Shown piece by piece: positions 59,850 to 64,000 of a DNA stretch of 64,000 nt; within the stretch, counting starts at the first letter, position 1, and every line of letters starts with the position of its first letter. The notes under the pieces were generated by a model, which had not been told where the DNA came from, did not search any database, and saw only the letters and a list, made by a program, of their open reading frames with translations. The translations under genes were made by a program, and so were the position numbers. The DNA comes from Cyclobacterium amurskyense (lineage in GTDB: Bacteria; Bacteroidota; Bacteroidia; Cytophagales; Cyclobacteriaceae): positions 3,245,001 to 3,309,000 of the forward strand of contig NZ_CP012040.1 of assembly GCF_001050135.1 (NCBI RefSeq). Reading direction: 5' to 3'.

Positions 59850-60449
59850 ATGAGAAATGTTAAAACCGGTGACTATGGTGCAGCAGTAGCAAAAATTGAT
59901 GCCGCCAACGCGGAAGATCCGAACCTGGAAGAAGTAAAAGGGGATAAAGTGCCCAAAGAGCTGTTGTATGGGAAGCGGATGGCCGACATGATGGAAGAAA
60001 CTTACCCGGAAGCAAATGAAGTATTAAAGCTAGCTGCGAGAAGTCAGCATATTCGGCGTTGGGAAATTCCAAGGGATTCCTATCCTATGGACCGAAAAGG
60101 CTATTTGCTATGGAGAACCAACCTCAAGGGGTTTCATGCCAATCTTGCCAGGGAAATCTTGCAAAGCAGCGGTTATGACGCTTCCGCATTACAAAAAATT
60201 GATGATTTAATTAACAAACGCAGATTGAAATCAGACCCTGAGACACAGGCGCTCGAGGATGTGGTATGTCTGGTGTTTTTAAAATACTATTTTGATGACT
60301 TCATTGCGAAGCACGAAAATGAGGAAGAAAAACTCATTGACATCTTACAGAAAACCTGGAAAAAGATGTCTCCAAAAGGCCATGAAAAAGCCTTGTCTTT
60401 AAACCACTCAGAGCGAGCATTGGCTTTGATTAACAAGGCTTTGGCTTAG
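59850..60449 (+). CDS. DUF4202 family protein
   Basis: 199 residues from the ATG at 59850; a TTG at 59832 would add six residues. The sequence opens AVAKIDAANAEDPNLEEVKG and contains AARSQHIRRWEIPRDSYPMDRKGYLLWR, ALEDVVCLVFLKYYFDDF and SPKGHEKALSLN, which mark DUF4202, a helical HD-like family (here ARSQHIRRW supplies the His-containing motif). Biochemical function unknown. It converges with the exported TIM-barrel gene with three bases between the stops. Confidence 0.85.
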   Translation: MRNVKTGDYGAAVAKIDAANAEDPNLEEVKGDKVPKELLYGKRMADMMEETYPEANEVLKLAARSQHIRRWEIPRDSYPMDRKGYLLWRTNLKGFHANLAREILQSSGYDASALQKIDDLINKRRLKSDPETQALEDVVCLVFLKYYFDDFIAKHENEEEKLIDILQKTWKKMSPKGHEKALSLNHSERALALINKALA

Positions 60450-60452
60450 GCT

Positions 60453-61400
60453 TTATTTGTATTTTGCTGTTTTATAAACTTTTACATCTTTAGCGATAGC
60501 AGAAAGTATGGCTTCTTTACTCATGGTTGGGTGCTTGTGGCCATGCTCAGCTCCCCCTAAGTCGTATTCACAATGTAGGATTTTAGGAAGACTGCCCATA
60601 AATCCTGGGTGCTCTTGTAAAAGTTCGAATTTCACATTTCCTTCTCCATAGGGAACATTAATCGGCCTGTCACCTTTGTTATCAACCTTCCCCCAGACAT
60701 AATCCTTTAAATCAAAACTTCTTATTTGATCACTGATCATGTGGAAAACATTTTCATATGATTGATAGCCTTCTACAGATGCATGACGCAAATCAAACTG
60801 CACCCCAATATGATCAGGGTTGATGTCTTTCAATAAATGGTAAATTTCCCAAACAGAACCACCTATTCTTGTGCCTGCATGGTTTTGATAATGGCCTGTT
60901 ACCCCATGTTTCTTGTGCAACTCAGCCAATTGCTTCATGGAAGCATTGAGGGATTTTAATTCCTTGATGATATTTTTGGTGGTAAATGGAAGATAGCCCA
61001 TGCGGTAATCGGTGATTCCTTCGCCGGAAATGGTCCTAAGGAATTCATCCATATCAGCCATTTGATTGAGGTTCATTTCAGTGGTCAGTACCGGCCGCTT
61101 TAAGCCCAAAGTTTCACTCTTTCTGACAATTATGGGCAGCTTTTGCTTTATTTCATCCGTATTAAAAAAACCATTTTTCCTTACAGGTAAATCAACTCCG
61201 TCAAAGCCTAAAGATTTGACCGTTTCAGGCACCTGCTCCAAAGGAAGCCATTGGAGGGCTTTTGTGAATAGGTAAAAAGGTGATGGAGCTGCTGCTTTCT
61301 TTGAGTCCGGCAATAGATTTTTTAAAAAGTCTAGTTGCGGAGTTAATATACCTGTTCCTGCTACAGCCATTATTTTCTTTACGGAAGATCTTCTGTTCAT
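60453..61400 (-). CDS. Exported sugar phosphate isomerase/epimerase-like TIM-barrel protein 2
   Basis: 315 residues. N-terminal MNRRSSVKKIMAVAGTG with an RR pair and hydrophobic stretch suggests export, possibly Tat. TIM-barrel signatures: GFDGVDLPVRKNGF, HKKHGVTGHYQNHAGTRIG, IGVQFDLRHASVEG, IRSFDLKDYVWGK, NVPYGEGNVKF. Same superfamily as the protein at 1158 but only distantly similar; substrate unknown. It stands alone on the minus strand. Confidence 0.82.
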   Translation of the reverse strand: MNRRSSVKKIMAVAGTGILTPQLDFLKNLLPDSKKAAAPSPFYLFTKALQWLPLEQVPETVKSLGFDGVDLPVRKNGFFNTDEIKQKLPIIVRKSETLGLKRPVLTTEMNLNQMADMDEFLRTISGEGITDYRMGYLPFTTKNIIKELKSLNASMKQLAELHKKHGVTGHYQNHAGTRIGGSVWEIYHLLKDINPDHIGVQFDLRHASVEGYQSYENVFHMISDQIRSFDLKDYVWGKVDNKGDRPINVPYGEGNVKFELLQEHPGFMGSLPKILHCEYDLGGAEHGHKHPTMSKEAILSAIAKDVKVYKTAKYK

Positions 61401-61478
61401 TTGGGGCTTATTTGTCTGTGAAATATGGAATACAAGTTACTATTTTGCATTTATTGTATCAATAGTTTTTATTTTAAC

Positions 61479-62138
61479 TTAAGGATTTTCAAAATTATAG
61501 ATTATATCCAGTACAGGAGAAAGGCTCATGCCTCCAGGATTTAGCCCCGGCTTTCCTTCTGGAATCTCTAAGCCTAACCTTTCATAATATTTTTCCCATA
61601 CAGGAAAAGTCTTACCAATATCTGGATCTTTAAATGTCATCGGAGGAGTGTCGAAAATAGGCAAGCCACCATTGGCGTTCATAAAAGAGAAATGGATAAG
61701 CTCTGAACAATAATAGGCGTCATTTTCTAAATTAAAGGCCTGGTCGTAAGGTTTTCCTTTTAGGGTTTTTCCAAAGGCAATGGCATCTGGAATCAGGTCT
61801 TGGTAAGATGGCTTAAGCCTTCCGACGTGCACTTTTGGCTTGCCTTCTTCAGTTGTATAGCGATTTAAGAAATCTTCTAGGGCTGTGATTTGTACACCTT
61901 GATTCACCGCTTCCAATACCCTCCAATTACCATTTTCCTCTATTAGAATCCCATTGTGTGAAAAGGAATGGCCATTGTAACCAGCAGTAACTTTTTTAAT
62001 GGCATCACAAAAATCTCCACAATCTCCATTTTGGAATAAGATGTCACCTGCCTGCCACTTGTTCCATTGGGGTTTTGACTCACAGCCTAAGAATAGCAAA
62101 CCAAAAACAAGTAAAATTACTGTCGTTGAATTTTTCAT
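61479..62138 (-). CDS. YiiX/YebB-like papain-fold hydrolase lipoprotein
   Basis: 219 residues, lipoprotein signal (VFGLLFLGC, Cys19). The permuted NlpC/P60-like fold is shown by WQAGDILFQNGDCGDFCDAI, GHSFSHNGILIEENGNWRVLEA (the His), and DAYYCSELIHFSFM with the likely catalytic Cys in YYCSEL. Such enzymes may cleave cell-wall peptides or lipid-linked amides; substrate unknown. Two bases separate it from the small membrane protein gene upstream, so it belongs to the polX operon. Confidence 0.85.
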   Translation of the reverse strand: MKNSTTVILLVFGLLFLGCESKPQWNKWQAGDILFQNGDCGDFCDAIKKVTAGYNGHSFSHNGILIEENGNWRVLEAVNQGVQITALEDFLNRYTTEEGKPKVHVGRLKPSYQDLIPDAIAFGKTLKGKPYDQAFNLENDAYYCSELIHFSFMNANGGLPIFDTPPMTFKDPDIGKTFPVWEKYYERLGLEIPEGKPGLNPGGMSLSPVLDIIYNFENP

Positions 62139-62140
62139 GG

Positions 62141-62428
62141 TTAGGCCAGCATAAAAAAGAGTAGGGATACAGCTAGGATTAAAGTCATTTTTTTTGCTTT
62201 ATCCTTTTGTGGATCACTTATTTTCTTCCTACGTAGAACCAATACAGCCAGACTTAATCCCAGTAACTGTAAGCCTATACCTACCCCGGTGAACAAGCCC
62301 ATATAAGGCATGTCGGGATTAAACAGTGCTTTAATAACCAATGGGACCAATGCAAAAATGATACCTACCATGCCTGACTGAAAGGATTGCTTTAGCAGAT
62401 CCTCAGGTCCTTTTTGCTTTGTATTCAT
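62141..62428 (-). CDS. Small integral membrane protein
   Basis: 95 residues with three hydrophobic segments (about 17-35, 45-65 and 80-95), ending directly in the last one. Charged KKISDPQKDKAKK connects the second and third. No family recognised. Its start overlaps the polX stop by four bases and its stop is two bases before the YiiX-type gene; co-transcription is very likely. Confidence 0.78.
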   Translation of the reverse strand: MNTKQKGPEDLLKQSFQSGMVGIIFALVPLVIKALFNPDMPYMGLFTGVGIGLQLLGLSLAVLVLRRKKISDPQKDKAKKMTLILAVSLLFFMLA

Positions 62429-64000
62429 TGCTTTTTCTTTTTTCTATTTTCAAAATAAGTGGCTAATTCATCACCGCTTTTGGTATTGAGGGTCATGGCT
62501 TTTGTCAGGCCGCCTTTGCGTCCGGCAATTACGCCGAATTTCATGTGAGCGACACCAGCTTTTTCGTGGGCATCAGGATTAATGGACAGGATGACACCTT
62601 GATCCATTGCGTAGCTTACCCATCTCCAATCAAGGTCCAATCTCCATGGGTTGGCATTGATTTCTATAACCACATCATGGACTGCACAAGCATCAATTAC
62701 AGCACGGTGATCGATGGGGTAACCTTCTCTTCTTAGAAGAAGGCGTCCAGTAGGATGCCCTAAAATTGTCGTATATGGGTTTTCAATGGCTTTGAGCAAG
62801 CGTGCAGTTGCTTTGTTGATGTCCATGCTTAATCCAGAATGAACAGATGCAACTACATAATCAAAAGTGGCCAGAACTTCATCAGAATAATCAAGGCTAC
62901 CATCAGTGAGGATGTCACTTTCTATACCTTTAAAAACACGAAATGGCTTTAAAGATTCATTGAGCCCATCTATTTCCTTGTGCTGCTGGTGGATACGGTC
63001 CTCATCCAAGCCATTAGCATAAAAAGCAGATCGGCTATGATCGGCTATCCCGAAATACTCAAAACCTTCCGATTTGCAAAATTCTGACATTTCTTTTAAG
63101 CTATGCTTGCCGTCACTGTAAGTGGAATGGTTGTGCAAGGGTCCCTTAAGATCTTCCAATGTCAATAATTCATCCAAGGAATGAGTTTTTACCCAGTCCA
63201 ATTCGCCTGTACCTTCTCTTAGAGGTGCTGGTATATATGGTAAACCGGCCTCTTTATAGGCTTCCTCTTCAGTTTTAAAAGTACCTTTATAAAACAATTC
63301 TCCAAGTGGCAAGCCATTTTCTGTGGGGTGAAGAAGATGCACCTTTGAAGATGATTTGAGTAATTTTTGTTTAATGAAATCTTTTTTAGCAGCCAGGGTT
63401 ATTAGAACCTTGATATCAGGGTTTTCCATTCTGCCTTCCCATCGGTAAGGGCTTAAGTTTTCCGTGTTCTGAATCAACCCGTCAACCTTGTTAATTGCTT
63501 CAAGAGAATAACTAGGTTTGTCTGAGCCGATTAAAAAAGTAATGCAATCAATAATCTCCGCCTCCATCTCAAAATCACCTACTACTGCTACAGTATCTTG
63601 GCTCAAGGCTTCGCGCAATCGATCAAGTAATTCTTTTGCTGGTTGTTCAATATCTGCATATAACCATTTCCCCTGATTTGAGGCTTTGTATTCAAGCGCT
63701 TGTATGATACTGTCTTGGGTCTTTTGTCCAAAGCCTTTTATTTTTGCCACTTGGCCTGATTGGCAGGCTTCCATTAATTCATGGGTGGAAGTAATGTTTA
63801 ATTCCTTCCAAAGTGTTTTGATCTTTTTGGGGCCAAGTCCTTTTATTTCTAAAATTTCCAAAATCCCATTTGGAGTTTCTTCCAGAAGTTTATCCAAAAG
63901 CTCATGGCTACCTGCCTCTTGAATAGCGAGGATGGCCTCTGCGATTCCTTTGCCGATAGCGGGGAATTTCTGTAGTTCGTCCAGGTTTAGGTTAGCAATC
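62425..64000 (-). CDS. polX: DNA polymerase/3'-5' exonuclease PolX (5' end outside window)
   Basis: The frame runs through the right edge: codons above 63897 read LNLDELQKFPAIGKGIAEAI, the helix-hairpin-helix N-terminal region of family X polymerases, so about 525 residues of the C-terminal side are present and the true start lies outside. Next a polymerase-like region with the HhH IKGLGPKKIKTLWKELNI, then the PHP domain from about 260 residues before the end: LHNHSTYSDGKHSLKEM, GIADHS, ATFDYVVASVHS and ILSINPDAH. The PHP domain gives Mn-dependent exonuclease activity; the role is in base-excision-type repair. Confidence 0.93.
   Translation of the reverse strand, partial: IANLNLDELQKFPAIGKGIAEAILAIQEAGSHELLDKLLEETPNGILEILEIKGLGPKKIKTLWKELNITSTHELMEACQSGQVAKIKGFGQKTQDSIIQALEYKASNQGKWLYADIEQPAKELLDRLREALSQDTVAVVGDFEMEAEIIDCITFLIGSDKPSYSLEAINKVDGLIQNTENLSPYRWEGRMENPDIKVLITLAAKKDFIKQKLLKSSSKVHLLHPTENGLPLGELFYKGTFKTEEEAYKEAGLPYIPAPLREGTGELDWVKTHSLDELLTLEDLKGPLHNHSTYSDGKHSLKEMSEFCKSEGFEYFGIADHSRSAFYANGLDEDRIHQQHKEIDGLNESLKPFRVFKGIESDILTDGSLDYSDEVLATFDYVVASVHSGLSMDINKATARLLKAIENPYTTILGHPTGRLLLRREGYPIDHRAVIDACAVHDVVIEINANPWRLDLDWRWVSYAMDQGVILSINPDAHEKAGVAHMKFGVIAGRKGGLTKAMTLNTKSGDELATYFENRKKKKQ

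Overview
The window looks like the chromosome of an AT-rich member of the Bacteroidota, most likely Cytophagales/Cyclobacteriaceae. The lineage call rests on a SusC/SusD pair, the gliding lipoprotein GldH next to RicT, HYC_CC_PP and DUF4834 family proteins, lipoproteins with an acidic stretch after the lipid cysteine, a zinc-less AccD, and TAnnTTTG promoter boxes in place of E. coli-type -10 boxes. The genus is not provable from this sequence alone.

Layout. 1-789: end of an rRNA operon (23S 3' part, 5S, terminator). 1158-4852: a sugar-catabolism group (Tat-exported TIM-barrel isomerase, 3-keto-disaccharide hydrolase domain protein, DUF6807/PmoA-like protein) and a degenerate PAP2 membrane protein. 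5170-8314: hisH-hisA-hisF-hisIE plus a gamma-glutamylcyclotransferase-like gene. 8343-16258: a copper/silver-type efflux locus (HYC_CC_PP protein, RND pump, TolC-type channel, DUF305 protein, adaptor with metal-binding and DUF3347 domains), with a striking three-way-junction RNA candidate before the pump gene. 17341-23715: comB-gcvT and a SusD/SusC pair. 24385-27932: an IscA/ErpA-type protein, thiL, a small hypothetical gene and rlmD. 28010-29523: a decayed patch with two remnants of the IS seen intact at 56 kb, a lipoprotein and a broken Cys-rich peptide gene. 29544-34354: an SDR enzyme fused by start/stop overlap to a 1332-residue DUF4011-like SF1 helicase. 34436-43850: housekeeping genes (gldH, ricT, purD, recQ, a KdsD-like isomerase, a ManC-like transferase, murQ, a GlcNAc-kinase-like gene, a cytochrome b5 protein). 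43902-50379: arginase-family enzyme, nqrF, accD, MscS channel, CstA. 50761-56253: porin-like protein, metzincin-like lipoprotein, DUF4834 protein and carB. 56360-59601: an intact IS4-family element with target duplication, then a META-domain lipoprotein and a PIN toxin-antitoxin pair bracketed by two long AT-rich direct repeats. 59832-64000: DUF4202 protein, a second exported TIM-barrel isomerase, a YiiX-type hydrolase, a small membrane protein and polX, which runs off the window.

Beyond the genes, the most notable signals are: (i) a family of four intergenic elements, 42-213 bp, sharing terminal inverted repeats and internal hairpins, two of them near-identical 35 kb apart; (ii) the 98-nt cloverleaf-like region before the metal-efflux pump; (iii) a start-codon-sequestering hairpin in the IS4 element; (iv) a perfect 14+14 bp palindrome before the toxin-antitoxin pair; and (v) exact TAnnTTTG boxes upstream of twelve transcription units. 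No CRISPR array, tRNA or prophage was seen.
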